NCBI GenBank assembly: GCA_002493835.1
Contig: DLAA01000173.1
Span: forward strand, 36,245-62,054
Length of the DNA stretch: 25,810 bases
DNA from: Lachnospiraceae bacterium UBA7060
Lineage (GTDB): Bacteria > Bacillota > Clostridia > Lachnospirales > Lachnospiraceae
Direction: 5' to 3'
The position numbers and the translations under genes are program-made. Below, piece by piece: positions 7,718 to 17,400 of this stretch; position 1 is the first letter of the stretch, and each line of letters begins with the position of its first letter. The notes beneath the pieces were generated by a model. The model did not search any database. It worked only from the letters and a program-made list of their open reading frames with translations, and was not told the DNA's origin.

Positions 7718-9832
7718 ATGCTGAATCCAAAGAACATTCCGGCAAAGACATATGAGGAGTTGATGGAGGAGAATCTGAGGAAGATTCCCGTTTACTCCAG
7801 GGAATGGACAAACTATAATCCGGCGGACCCGGGCATCACCGTGTTGGAAAACCTTACGGCATTGCAGATCATACAGCAGAACCGGATTGACGAGATGCCG
7901 CAGGCAGTCAGATGTAAGCTTCTGGAGCTTTTGGGGTATCGGCAGAGAAGAGGAAAGAGCGCGGAGGTCTATCTGGAGGCAGCAGGCGCCAGGGAAGCTT
8001 TTGATATTCCGGCAAACCAGCGTTTTATGGTGGGAGATATCAGTTTTGAGACGGCTCTTCCAAAGCGTATGGGTCCAGGACGCATCGTAGGTGTTTTCAC
8101 TAGGACAAATGATATTACGACAGATTGCAGCTATATTCTGGACCGGCATGTGACACTGTGTGCGGCGGCTTTCGGACATGATGCCGCGGAGAAATCCTCT
8201 CTGTGGATTGTCATGGATGAGCCGCCGCGGGAGGGGGAGGAGGAAATCATTTATGTGACGGTGGCTGGCAGAGAGGGACGCACCCCTTTCTCGGATGAAT
8301 TCGATATCTCCTTCGCTGAAATCTGCTGGGAGTGTTATACAGAGAAGGGATTTGTCCCCATGCGGGTGGAGGACAGTACTCATGGATTTTTGATGGATGG
8401 TTATCTGAGGCTGACTCAGCCTGAGGGGTGCAAAGCCTCCCGTGTGGAGGAGGATGGCATTTCGGGCTATGTGTGGCGGGCGCGCTTGATCCATAGCGAG
8501 TATGACGTACTGCCGGGATTAAAATACATGTCCGGTTTTCTGTTTCCGGTATATCAGAAGGAGACGATGGCCGTCACATACACGTTTCAGAGTGCATCCA
8601 GTATTGTTCTGAGCGGCACGATGCTTGCGAATGGATACATCCGTGTGTATGTGAAGGAGCAAAAAGCCAGCTCCTATGTGGCCTACGAGGAGAGCACAGG
8701 GGAAAATGACAGGGGACGCTATTACCGGAAGGAGAAATTGGAACATGGAAAATATGCTTTTATCTTTGACAGAGAACACTTTGGCTGCGCGCCTGGTCAT
8801 CTGAAAAATGCGGTTAAGATCGTGTTTTACAGCGAGGAGATGATGCGGGATTATTGTCTGGGCGAAATTTTTGGTTTTCACGAGCAGGAAATCAATCTGC
8901 CACGAGAACATATAGTTATGTCAACCTTCGCAGTCATTGCACAGAGAAGGCTGGCAGACGGGGAAATGGTATATGATTTTTTGAGACCCGGACGTCGTGG
9001 AGAGCAGGAAATGAACTATTCTCTGTATGAGAGCGAGGGAAAGCTGGTGATTCATAATCCTGGAAAGTATGTGGGTGCAAAACTTTATCTGGGGTCTATC
9101 GCTGTTACGCTTGGGCCCGAGGGAAATGTGAGATCTGGCAATGTCTTTTCCCCGGTAGGATTAACCTGCGACAGTGCCGTTTGTTTCATGAATCCGGCAC
9201 CAGGCAGGGGAGGAACTTTTAAGGAGTCCCTTGAGGAGATGCGGAAGCGTTTTGTGGAGGATTTTGGCAGACCGGAGACGGCGGTGACATCATCGGACTA
9301 TGAAGCGCTTGTCAGGCGTTTGCCGGGGCTGTGCATCGACAAGGTGCATGCCTGGATGGATCATGTGAAGAATGAAGTACAGATTGCCGTGCTTCCCGGA
9401 AGTGAGGAACCATTTCCGCAGCTGTCAGAGAAGTATTTGCTTGAGATCGGGAAATGGCTTGACATAAGGAGACTGCTCTCCACCAGCATACGGGTCAGGC
9501 AGCCAGTGTACACAGCAGTCATGGTCAGTGGAACGATCTATGTAAAACCGCATTATGACGGCTGCAGAGAGCAGATTGAGGCGGTCGTGCAGGCCGGTAT
9601 CGACTATGTACACGGCTCCATGGGATTTGGGGAGAGGCTGTGCTTTGACAGGATTTTTCATGAGATTGAGAGTCTGGACTGCGTATCGTATATCTATGAG
9701 CTTGGCATCAACCCACAGAATATGACATATGTGACGATGGACGGCGCGGATGTGATACCGGCGCCAAACTGCCTGCTGTATCCAGGCAGGATCAAATTAG
9801 ATATTTTGCCGCAGCTTGGCAGCAGACAGTAA
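7718..9832 (+). CDS. Second gp6/baseplate-J-type wedge protein (Afp11/Afp12-like)
   Basis: A second large wedge protein of the baseplate-J superfamily (704 residues from ATG 7718). The N-terminal motif NYNPADPGITVLENLTALQ (about residues 28-46) matches the 'DPGxTLLExxA' element and is clearer here than in its neighbour. The following stretch, VRCKLLELLGYRQRRGKSAEVYL, fits the 'LLGxxRxPAxAAxVxL' element of the family. The C-terminal part has the J-like block FGRPETAVTSSDYEALVRRLP followed by IDKVHAW, then strand-rich ends. Two gp6-like proteins are typical of heterodimeric wedges. In Afp the corresponding pair is Afp11 and Afp12; I cannot say which is which. The gene begins just after the stop of the first wedge protein, and an in-frame ATG at 7697 overlaps that stop. 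Confidence 0.85.
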   Translation: MLNPKNIPAKTYEELMEENLRKIPVYSREWTNYNPADPGITVLENLTALQIIQQNRIDEMPQAVRCKLLELLGYRQRRGKSAEVYLEAAGAREAFDIPANQRFMVGDISFETALPKRMGPGRIVGVFTRTNDITTDCSYILDRHVTLCAAAFGHDAAEKSSLWIVMDEPPREGEEEIIYVTVAGREGRTPFSDEFDISFAEICWECYTEKGFVPMRVEDSTHGFLMDGYLRLTQPEGCKASRVEEDGISGYVWRARLIHSEYDVLPGLKYMSGFLFPVYQKETMAVTYTFQSASSIVLSGTMLANGYIRVYVKEQKASSYVAYEESTGENDRGRYYRKEKLEHGKYAFIFDREHFGCAPGHLKNAVKIVFYSEEMMRDYCLGEIFGFHEQEINLPREHIVMSTFAVIAQRRLADGEMVYDFLRPGRRGEQEMNYSLYESEGKLVIHNPGKYVGAKLYLGSIAVTLGPEGNVRSGNVFSPVGLTCDSAVCFMNPAPGRGGTFKESLEEMRKRFVEDFGRPETAVTSSDYEALVRRLPGLCIDKVHAWMDHVKNEVQIAVLPGSEEPFPQLSEKYLLEIGKWLDIRRLLSTSIRVRQPVYTAVMVSGTIYVKPHYDGCREQIEAVVQAGIDYVHGSMGFGERLCFDRIFHEIESLDCVSYIYELGINPQNMTYVTMDGADVIPAPNCLLYPGRIKLDILPQLGSRQ

Positions 9833-9843
9833 AGGAGGAGCGG

Positions 9844-10914
9844 ATGTCCCAACTTACGTTCTTTATCAGAAAACCACAGCTTGAAAAAGCACTCTATAGA
9901 GGGCTTGTGCTCAGGGAAGATGGCTCGGTCATCTGCGGTGCAAAGGAAGGGCCGTTTTACTGTATTTTAGATCCTCTGGACAGCGGGGTGGAGGATTGCC
10001 CCTGGGGGCGCCTGCGTGTTCAACTTACCCTGTCTGAGTATGGTGTCTGCTATCTTTATGCAGCGGCTTGCAATGAGTTGAAGCTAAGAGATTATCTGAT
10101 GGATCCGGGGATTCCCTTTTCGGAAAAGAAAGGTTGTCTTCACAGTATGAACTGTCTGTATTTTGTTGACAAGCCGGATGTACTGCTCTATGAGATTGAA
10201 GGACGATATCTGTGGATAGCCGTGGAGGTGATCGGAGGGGGTGTGGCCTTTTCCGATATGGATGTATATGTGCCGGGAGACAATTTTATGGAAGTGTTTC
10301 CGGAGATTTATCGGGAGAAGAACAGCTTTTTTCACCGTTATTTATCCATTTATTCCAGCATGTACAATGATTTTGAGGACAACCTGGATCACAGGGCGGA
10401 TATGCTGGATATAAGAAAGGCGACAGGGAAGCTGTTGGAGCTTTTTTTGAAATGGATCGGGATAGATGTGGACGGCGGTTTTTTGGACGAGGCATTTTTG
10501 CGGATACTTCTCAGAGAGGCGCCGGAGCTGATCAGATACAAGGGAACAAAGAAGAGTATACAGAGAATATGTAAGCTTTTTGTGGATGAGGAGCCTGTGA
10601 TTTTAGAGAGGGGGCATATGCAGCGCTATGTGAGGAGTGCACAGCAGGAAGTGTACGACAATCTCTACGGTGACAGCCCCTATGATGTAATATTGATGAT
10701 GACATCTGCCGTAGATGAGCATAAGAAAGAGCAGCTTCTCCATCTTTTAGAACAGTTTAAGCCAGTCCGAAGCAGGCTCCATATTCTGTTCCTGGAAAAT
10801 GGAGGATTGCTGGATACTCATATTTATCTTGATCGGAATGCGGTCATCTTTTCCCAGGAAGAGGGGAGCTTGGATTGGGCAGCTTTGCTGGATGGTGCCA
10901 TTGTTTTGCAGTGA
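9844..10914 (+). CDS. Phage tail protein domain (TIGR02242/gpI-like) baseplate protein
   Basis: A 356-residue protein whose C-terminal half matches the CIS/phage tail domain TIGR02242, related to P2 gpI. It contains MEVFPEIYREKNSFFHRYLSIYSSM, a 'xxLPxIYRxD-xFLxRFLxxF' motif near residues 145-175. This is followed by DNLDHRADMLD, LLELFLKWIGID ('W-x-G' core), and LLREAPELIRYKGTKKSI, the 'A-x-xLYRxRGTxxGL' motif. The protein would bridge the wedges to the periphery or the fibre network. The first 140 residues are a beta-rich domain of unknown specific role. The binding site AAGGAGGAG lies just before ATG 9844, 11 bases after the wedge gene. This is the last recognisable baseplate gene before the STAS/ATPase genes. 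Confidence 0.85.
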   Translation: MSQLTFFIRKPQLEKALYRGLVLREDGSVICGAKEGPFYCILDPLDSGVEDCPWGRLRVQLTLSEYGVCYLYAAACNELKLRDYLMDPGIPFSEKKGCLHSMNCLYFVDKPDVLLYEIEGRYLWIAVEVIGGGVAFSDMDVYVPGDNFMEVFPEIYREKNSFFHRYLSIYSSMYNDFEDNLDHRADMLDIRKATGKLLELFLKWIGIDVDGGFLDEAFLRILLREAPELIRYKGTKKSIQRICKLFVDEEPVILERGHMQRYVRSAQQEVYDNLYGDSPYDVILMMTSAVDEHKKEQLLHLLEQFKPVRSRLHILFLENGGLLDTHIYLDRNAVIFSQEEGSLDWAALLDGAIVLQ

Positions 10915-10950
10915 TTATCTTTTAAGGATGGAAGAAAGAGAGGAAAACAG

Positions 10951-11274
10951 ATGAACATTGTGACTATCAACTGTGGAGATTATGTGAGATTGATGGTGGA
11001 GGGAAGAGTAGATACCAATACAAGCCCCAGGCTGCAGCAGGCCATACTAAATGCATTTCAACGGAAGAACGAAGTGGTGGTCGATTTTTTGAAAGTGCCC
11101 ATGATAGCCAGCGCGGGTCTGCGTGCACTTTTGATTGGACAGAAGACCGCGGAGTCGAAGGGCGGCTCTATGAGGCTGACGAATGTGAACGAGATGGTGA
11201 AAAACGTGCTTGAAATGACGGGCTTTAACCATATCCTGACGGTGGAGTTTGGATTCTGTACAGCGGATTCATGA
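10951..11274 (+). CDS. STAS-domain anti-sigma-factor-antagonist-like protein
   Basis: A 107-residue single-domain STAS protein of the SpoIIAA/RsbV family, the phosphorylatable partner of RsbW-type kinases. It shows the family layout: strand MNIVTINC, the V-E-G-R-V-D-T 'EGRxD' turn (residues 16-22), VVVDFLKVP strand, then ASAGLR (53-58). Ser54 aligns with phosphorylated Ser58 of Bacillus subtilis SpoIIAA. The usual preceding Asp is Ala here, as in many clostridial members. The second half has the typical NVNEMVKNVLEMTGFNHIL helix. It lies between baseplate and ATPase genes, 36 bases after the tail protein, with AGAGGAA before the ATG. A kinase (19235-19669) and a phosphatase (23097-24797) of the matching type lie in the same operon. 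That this protein is their substrate is inference. Confidence 0.85.
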   Translation: MNIVTINCGDYVRLMVEGRVDTNTSPRLQQAILNAFQRKNEVVVDFLKVPMIASAGLRALLIGQKTAESKGGSMRLTNVNEMVKNVLEMTGFNHILTVEFGFCTADS

Positions 11275-11280
11275 GAGGAG
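11275..11280 (+). promoter_or_regulatory. Ribosome binding site GAGGAG deciding the ATPase start
   Basis: GAGGAG lies 10 bases before ATG 11291. The longer open frame from TTG 11249 would start inside the STAS gene and has no better site. Confidence 0.5.
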
Positions 11281-11290
11281 AACGGACGGG

Positions 11291-13636
11291 ATGAGGCTTT
11301 ACGGAAAGTTTAGCGAGGAACTGAAGAAGAAGCCCTTTGCGGACTACAGCGAGTATATGGATTACCTATTCGCCTGCGTGAATTACAGACTCTCGGATTA
11401 TATTGAGGAATTGATGCGAAAATATGATGCTGGACAGGGTAATTATAAGAATGTCATGTACCCCGATATCAAGATTGCACACGATTTGTGCTGCGACAGA
11501 ATGCAGCAGTTTGTTCACAAGTGCTCTGCCAGTTTTGATGATGGAAAAGGAGAGGATGCTGGGGAAGGCGAAGAGGAGTTTGTGGAGATCGACAAGGAAT
11601 GGAACGATCTTTTGGGTTCGTTTCACATGAGCATGGAAGAAGAAAACCATGTGGAGGATGTCGACGACAAAATGCATATAAAGGAGATGATGGATTTCAT
11701 CGATGAAAGGATTGCGGTCACAGACACTTCCCGGATCAAGCTTCCCTTCTACGAGCTTTGCAGCAAGCTGGGCTTCGGGCATTTTACTATTTTTGCTTTG
11801 GCGGGTGCAGTCCTCTCATCCACCCAGACCAGCTATGCCGCCGTCTATCAGGTAGTCAATGAGAACGGTTCCCTGACTGCCCCTACGGTAGAGTCCACAG
11901 GCAGACTATATTTTGGAAGGGATTTCTCCATCACCACTGCTTACGGTGAGATGAGTGTCTGCTTAGAACAGCTTCTCCCCATTATGGATCTGCGGGTAAA
12001 CGGCAATATGCCTTTCTCTACGATCCTTTCGCCGGATAAGAGGCTGATTGACTTTCTCTTCGGGCGTAATCCGCTGCGGCTTGACGAAAATTACAGTCGG
12101 TTTTTCCGGATGATGACGGACGATGACAAGCTGGATCCGATCATGGCGAATGAGATGCAGTTACAGGCGATGGAAATATCTTATGAGCGGGGAGTACGGA
12201 TTTTCAGCTGGATAGGAGACGAGGGCTGCGGCCGCAAATTTTTTATTCGGCATTTCTGCAAAAAAAGGGGGATGCAGGCGATTGCCATCAACTGTAAGAA
12301 ACTCTTTGTCTATGATCTTTCCTTTGTGGAAAAAGCGCTCTGGGCGGTGAACAGGGAATGTATCTTCACAGATGCCTGCTGCTGCATGACACAGATAGAC
12401 TATAGGGAAGAGGAGAAGGAGAAGTATATAGGATGCATGGACTTGGCGGTGAGCAGACTGCGGGAGCATGATATTTTACTCTTTATGATGAGCCGGGAGC
12501 GCCTTCCGTTAAAGTTGGTGACAGATTTGGACTTCACTGAGCTTGAACTGCAGGCTCCGACCACTCAGGAGAGGGAAAACTGCTGGCAGTATTTTGCGAA
12601 GTCTTACGAACTGGCGGAGGATGTAAGCCTTTCGGAGATGGCAGCCAAATTTCTTTTTACGCCGGGTAAGATCAGGGCAGCGCTTTACCAGGCGAAGAGT
12701 TTTGCCGCTATGGCACGGGAGGCGAGAATTTCCCGGGACAGACTCTTTGAGGGTTGTAACAATCAAATGAGTTCCGAACTGACCCAGAAAGCCACCAAGG
12801 TAAAGGCGAACTTTGGTTTCGAGGATATCGTCATGAATGAAAGCCAGAGAGAAACCCTTAAACATGCAATCGATCAAATGAATTTTAAAAAACGGGTTTA
12901 TGATAACTGGAATTACACGAAGAAGTATCCTTACGGGAGGGGGCTTTCCATTCTGCTTTTCGGTGCGCCTGGTACAGGGAAATCCATGTGCGCGCAGGTG
13001 ATCGCCCATGAGCTGAATCTGGAGCTTTACCGAGTGGACCTCTCCAAGGTGATCGACAAATATGTGGGTGAGACGGAAAAGTCTATCTCTATGATATTCA
13101 GAGAGGCGAAGAAGTGCAATGTGGTTCTCTTTTTCGATGAGTGCGACACACTGTTTGCGAAACGTTCCGACGACGGCGGGTCCAACCAGTCGTCAAACAA
13201 CAATAAGACCGCGCTGCTTTTGCAGGAGGTGGAAGCCTATGACGGGGTGTCGGTTCTTGCCACAAACTATAAGCACAATATCGACCCGGCATTTTTCAGG
13301 CGTATGAAATATATTGTGGAGTTTCAATTTCCGGATCCGGATACCCGGGAGATGCTATGGAGAACGACGATCCCAAAGGGAACGCCGCTTAGCGACGACG
13401 TGGACATTCGTTTTCTGGCGGAACGCTTCGAGTTTGTGGGAGGTAATATCAAGAACTGTATTTTAAACGCCGCCTTTCTTGCCGCGGCCGACGGAGAAGG
13501 TGACAGGGTGTATATGCGCCATTATCTGCAGGCTGTCAAGTACGAATTTGTAAAGACCGGAAAAGTGTTCACCCGGGCGGACTTTGAGCCTTACGCTTAT
13601 ATGGTAGGGCTTGGCGGCAGAGAGGAAGAGGAGTAA
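11291..13636 (+). CDS. AAA+ ATPase of a contractile injection system (Afp15-like)
   Basis: A 781-residue AAA+ ATPase, the conserved CIS assembly ATPase (Afp15-like). It is thought to be needed for particle assembly in the cytoplasm. Residues about 556-565 hold Walker A (FGAPGTGKS). Residues 611-618 hold Walker B (VVLFFDEC). Sensor 1 (ATN) is followed by the family-typical NIDPAFFRRMKYIVEFQFPDP with a double arginine finger. The C-terminal helical lid includes FEFVGGNIKN. An earlier copy near residues 305-320 has a degenerate P-loop, GDEGCGRK. This suggests a first, inactive AAA module upstream, as in dual-module relatives. The N-terminal 180 residues are acidic and variable. The start at ATG 11291 is chosen over TTG 11249, which would overlap the STAS gene. 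The stop is 5 bases before the next start. Confidence 0.9.
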   Translation: MRLYGKFSEELKKKPFADYSEYMDYLFACVNYRLSDYIEELMRKYDAGQGNYKNVMYPDIKIAHDLCCDRMQQFVHKCSASFDDGKGEDAGEGEEEFVEIDKEWNDLLGSFHMSMEEENHVEDVDDKMHIKEMMDFIDERIAVTDTSRIKLPFYELCSKLGFGHFTIFALAGAVLSSTQTSYAAVYQVVNENGSLTAPTVESTGRLYFGRDFSITTAYGEMSVCLEQLLPIMDLRVNGNMPFSTILSPDKRLIDFLFGRNPLRLDENYSRFFRMMTDDDKLDPIMANEMQLQAMEISYERGVRIFSWIGDEGCGRKFFIRHFCKKRGMQAIAINCKKLFVYDLSFVEKALWAVNRECIFTDACCCMTQIDYREEEKEKYIGCMDLAVSRLREHDILLFMMSRERLPLKLVTDLDFTELELQAPTTQERENCWQYFAKSYELAEDVSLSEMAAKFLFTPGKIRAALYQAKSFAAMAREARISRDRLFEGCNNQMSSELTQKATKVKANFGFEDIVMNESQRETLKHAIDQMNFKKRVYDNWNYTKKYPYGRGLSILLFGAPGTGKSMCAQVIAHELNLELYRVDLSKVIDKYVGETEKSISMIFREAKKCNVVLFFDECDTLFAKRSDDGGSNQSSNNNKTALLLQEVEAYDGVSVLATNYKHNIDPAFFRRMKYIVEFQFPDPDTREMLWRTTIPKGTPLSDDVDIRFLAERFEFVGGNIKNCILNAAFLAAADGEGDRVYMRHYLQAVKYEFVKTGKVFTRADFEPYAYMVGLGGREEEE

Positions 13637-13641
13637 AAATC

Positions 13642-14454
13642 TTGAGGATTCTGAGAATAACATCTGAAAATATACATTTTTTTGAACAATATTTCACAGA
13701 AGAAGAAAGACGGCGTCTGGGAAACGGGAAGATGGCTGCACTTGGGGCGGTGGCAGGCGTGTCGCCGTGTGCAGCGCTTCTCTTTACAGTGGAAGCGAGA
13801 GAGGCATATCTTAAGAAAATCTATGTGGAGGAAGGATTTCGAAGATGTGGTGTGGCGACAGGACTTTTGGAACAGGTCGAAAAAACCTGTCCCGGATTGT
13901 ACAAGATAGAATGCAGCTATCAGGAGAACGGCTGGCCGGCCTTTGATCAGTTTTTAAAACACAGGAGAGATTTTTTCTTTGAGTGCGGAAGCACCCCCGT
14001 GTATGTGGTGGGGAAAGAGGAGGCTGACAGCATAAAACTGCCGGGAGAAAATGGGAAGATCAGTGAATTTTTTGGTATGGGGGAATATGCCGTACACAGA
14101 TTTTTGCAGAATATCATGCGGAAAAATGGGGAGGAGATCAACGCTCTTCTGGACGGCCATATATGGGTGAAGGAAGCCTGTCTTTGCCATAGGGCCGGCG
14201 CAGACATCGACGCCTGCCTTCTGACAGAGCGCCCGGCGGAAGGCGGTGTGCGTCTGTACTATGCCTTCTCAGGAAAGGATGGGGCACCCGCCTTTCTCAC
14301 CTGCCTGAGAAGAATTCTGAGGATGGTCCGGGATGGGATTTTTCCAGCCTATGAGATTGTGTGCAGGACGGAAAGGTCGAGGAAGGTTTTTGAGAAATTG
14401 CTGTCAGGACGAGAGCCGGACGGGTATTTGGTGACGGCACTCAAATATATATAA
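13642..14454 (+). CDS. GNAT-like protein with a second degenerate domain
   Basis: A 270-residue protein. Residues about 30-120 resemble a GNAT acetyltransferase: AYLKKIYVEEGFRRCGVATGLL contains the 'V-x-x-x-xRxxGVA' acetyl-CoA pyrophosphate loop (R67-R68-C69-G70-V71-A72). The remaining 150 residues look like a second domain with a similar beta-alpha pattern but no clear acetyl-CoA loop. It starts at TTG 13642 with GAGGAG 8 bases upstream. It lies 5 bases after the ATPase and 31 bases before the calpain-like protease. The first residues, MRILR, recur in the protein on the other side of the protease (17585). Its substrate is unknown. Because both neighbours sandwich the candidate effector, a chaperone, loading or modifying role is possible; this is inference. 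Confidence 0.65.
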   Translation: MRILRITSENIHFFEQYFTEEERRRLGNGKMAALGAVAGVSPCAALLFTVEAREAYLKKIYVEEGFRRCGVATGLLEQVEKTCPGLYKIECSYQENGWPAFDQFLKHRRDFFFECGSTPVYVVGKEEADSIKLPGENGKISEFFGMGEYAVHRFLQNIMRKNGEEINALLDGHIWVKEACLCHRAGADIDACLLTERPAEGGVRLYYAFSGKDGAPAFLTCLRRILRMVRDGIFPAYEIVCRTERSRKVFEKLLSGREPDGYLVTALKYI

Positions 14455-14455
14455 A
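14428..14455 (+). promoter_or_regulatory. Weak possible promoter before the protease gene
   Basis: TTGGTG (14428-14433) is followed after 16 bases by TATAAA (14450-14455), which would start transcription near the calpain-like gene. It lies within and just after the end of a coding sequence, so chance is a strong alternative. Confidence 0.2.
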
Positions 14456-14485
14456 AAATGGGATTTGGTTAAGGAGGGATGAACA

Positions 14486-17400
14486 ATGGCGGATCCGGTA
14501 CTTCAGTTGGATGCAAACAGCCTTAATATATACGCGGAAGCAAAAAGTTGGGTAGATGGGCAGAGGGCGCAGGATCTCCAGACGATTATGGATTCTGAAA
14601 CATTTTCCATAGAGAGTTTGGAGGCTGTTGATATGACAGCTAACTGCAGCTCAGAACAACTTAGAAAAATCAGAGATTATCAGGACAGGCAGAATAGGAT
14701 CAACCAGGAGCTTGAGGATCTGAAAAGAAAGACGGATACGAGAGATGATATGATGAAGTTCTACGAAAAAAGCATCCAAGCGGAACAAAATAAGCTGGAA
14801 CTCAATTTACTGAAGGCCGCAGTTCTTGGCAGAGATAACGTTGCGAAACGGATGAAAGCCGAAAGCCTTGAAAGGATCATCAATTTTCGCAGGGTCATCC
14901 TGAATTGCTATCATTCCATGCCTAGCCTCGGATGGAATCAGAGGCGGAGCAAAAATAGACATGAAGCGGAGATTGCGAAAGAGGAAGCGGAGTACACGAA
15001 GGCAAAAGAAGAGTTCAACCTGCGGGTTTTCACAGCGGAGGCTTTTGCAGGGGTGGAAGCAGACAGGGGAGCACAGAAGACAGATGATGAAATCAAGCAG
15101 GAATTTTTGCAGGCCTCTTTTTCCGAGCAGACGCTCGAAGCAAGTTATGTGGTCGCGAATCTGGGTACATGTTTTCATAACATGGAACTGATCAGGCGTG
15201 CTAAAGAGCTGGAATCCAGTGTGAGCGCTGATGTATACGCTCCTGTGAAGGCAAAGCTTGAGGCGGTGAGGGAGTATGACAATGTGGTGGACAGTGTGCT
15301 GTGGGAGTATGGCCTGCGGATAGACTTTGATACGCTGCAGCTCAAGGAGATCAGAGAGGACGATGAGGAGTTTGCAAAAAAGAGGCGCGCCTATCTGTCA
15401 AACGGTGCATTGAGATTTAATCATGCCATAAGGACATACAATCAGGGCGGACAGAATGCGCGTCAACAGGATCCCATGCGGACAAGAATAGAAGAGAATT
15501 TGGGAGCGTTTGAGGCGGAGCTGCGTATGGGGAGATTGACAAATGTGAAACTGCGTATCATGAAGTCCCTTACGCGCCGTGTGGATACCTCCGATTCGGT
15601 AGGAGCGGGAGCTACGATTAAAGCTGCTGAAGAAGATTATCAAGGGAAGCAGGAACATATAGCGGTAAAGAAGAGGCTTATGTATATTTTTCGCAAATTG
15701 AGGACGATACTGGGAAACGGCAATCAGGCATTTACATCTTTAGAAGAGTTTATAAAAGAATATGTGAATGAAAACCGAATGACTTATAAAAGCAGAAGAG
15801 AATCGGAGGAAAAAGAGGCGAAAGCCCTTACTGCATTAAAAAAGGCCCTTATTGAGGTACATAAATCAGCCAGGGATATAGGCAGCAGATACGCAGCGCT
15901 TCTGTACGGTCTGCTCACGGAGGAAAGCAGCGGTTACCTGGAAGTGCCGCCGGGTGAGATACATATTATAAAAGATGAAAAAATTGGTTTGCGGAGGAAA
16001 GAGGAACCTGCGAAGGCAAATGAACTGAAATATAAGGATTGCAGGGATATGCCGCTGTTTTCACACAGACCGAATATCAAAGACGTGGCACAGGGAAAGT
16101 TGGGTGATTGTTATCTGCTGGCGGGTCTTATATCTGTGGTAGACCAAAATGCGGAGGCGATTATGAACTTAATGAAAGACAATGGGGATGGAACTGTGAC
16201 GGTGTGCTTTAAGCGGAGTGAAATTGAGGGGACAGGGGACAGCCAAAGAACGGTTTACAAGCCCTGCTATGTAACGGTGGAGAAGACAATCCCTGTTTTA
16301 AAAAGCGATGGGCAAGATGCTTTCTCAAGAGGGGCGCTTTGGGTCAAAATGATAGAGAAAGCGTATGCGGCATCCGGACTCCACTTATTAGGAAAGATCA
16401 ATAAAAAAAGGAGCAAAGAGCATAAGGATCCTTTGCAATATCAAGATTTTTGGATGTCCGTTCAGCGGGGAGAGCAGAATTTGGACTATGACGATATCCG
16501 TTCAGGAAAGACGGGAGAGATCATGAGTATGTTATTAGGGAAAGAAGAGACGAGGAGCTATCTTGATCAAAACAGGGTCGACCATATAGCGGACAGGATG
16601 GGCAGTTTGCTGCCGCCAATCATGGAACCCACATGGGGTCCGGATCCGACAAGGAGGTATGGAAACGATCGTGCGGATTCCATCGTGTATGAATTTTTAG
16701 CGAAACGGCATAACGGGGCAGATTTGGCAGATAAGTTTGTGAAATTAAAAAAGCCTGTGCAGGGCGATCCTGATTTTGACACGCTTCGCGACGAATATAA
16801 AGATGGTAAGAAACAATTGGGGAAATATATCAGATCTTGCATGATCCATCTGGATATCATAAACACATTGATACAGAAACTGCAGCCGAATTTTATGGAA
16901 TTGAATAGTGAAACAGAGATCATACATTTGTATGAGAAGATAAATGATATGTTTGTGCATTATAAACAGGCCATTGGTAAAGGGGGATCAAGCTTGAGTG
17001 ACGAGGACAAAATGATAGATGGTGTGCGGAAAAATTACGCTACGGAGGAATTTAAGCAGTCTTTTCAAAAGATTAGCCGAAGGCAATTCAGGGATACTGT
17101 AAACATTTTGAAATGCCGGCATCTGAACCGGTTTGTCAAAGAACAACAGAGCGGGCAAGCGGGTGCCGGACAGGCACAGGGCAGCTATTATACAGCAAAG
17201 GAGCGCAAACTGTACGAGAGAATAAACAGTGCACTTGCAACAGGTACCTATGTCGGCTTTGGGACAAGGAAGCTTTCTGATGAGAAAACCGGTCTAAACG
17301 GGGAGAGCGAGGCAGGCGGATTGGTTGGAACCCATGCTTATTCCATTATAAATACACGGAGAAAGACGATTGGAAGTACGGAGCGTCTCTTTTTCGTTGT

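Noticed and set aside
7598..8494. Long minus-strand open frame of 298 codons
   Set aside because: It runs opposite to two clear baseplate genes, has an Ile/His/Leu/Pro/Arg-rich composition typical of shadow frames, and has no ribosome binding site or family motif that I can see.
11249..11290. TTG 11249 as start of the AAA+ ATPase
   Set aside because: It would lie within the STAS gene; ATG 11291 has a GAGGAG site upstream and leaves the domain intact.
1..13636. Interpretation as an ordinary prophage
   Set aside because: No capsid, terminase, portal, lysis or integrase gene is visible, while TIGR02242/TIGR02243-like proteins and an Afp15-like ATPase are hallmarks of contractile injection systems. 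The left flank is unseen, so this is not absolute.
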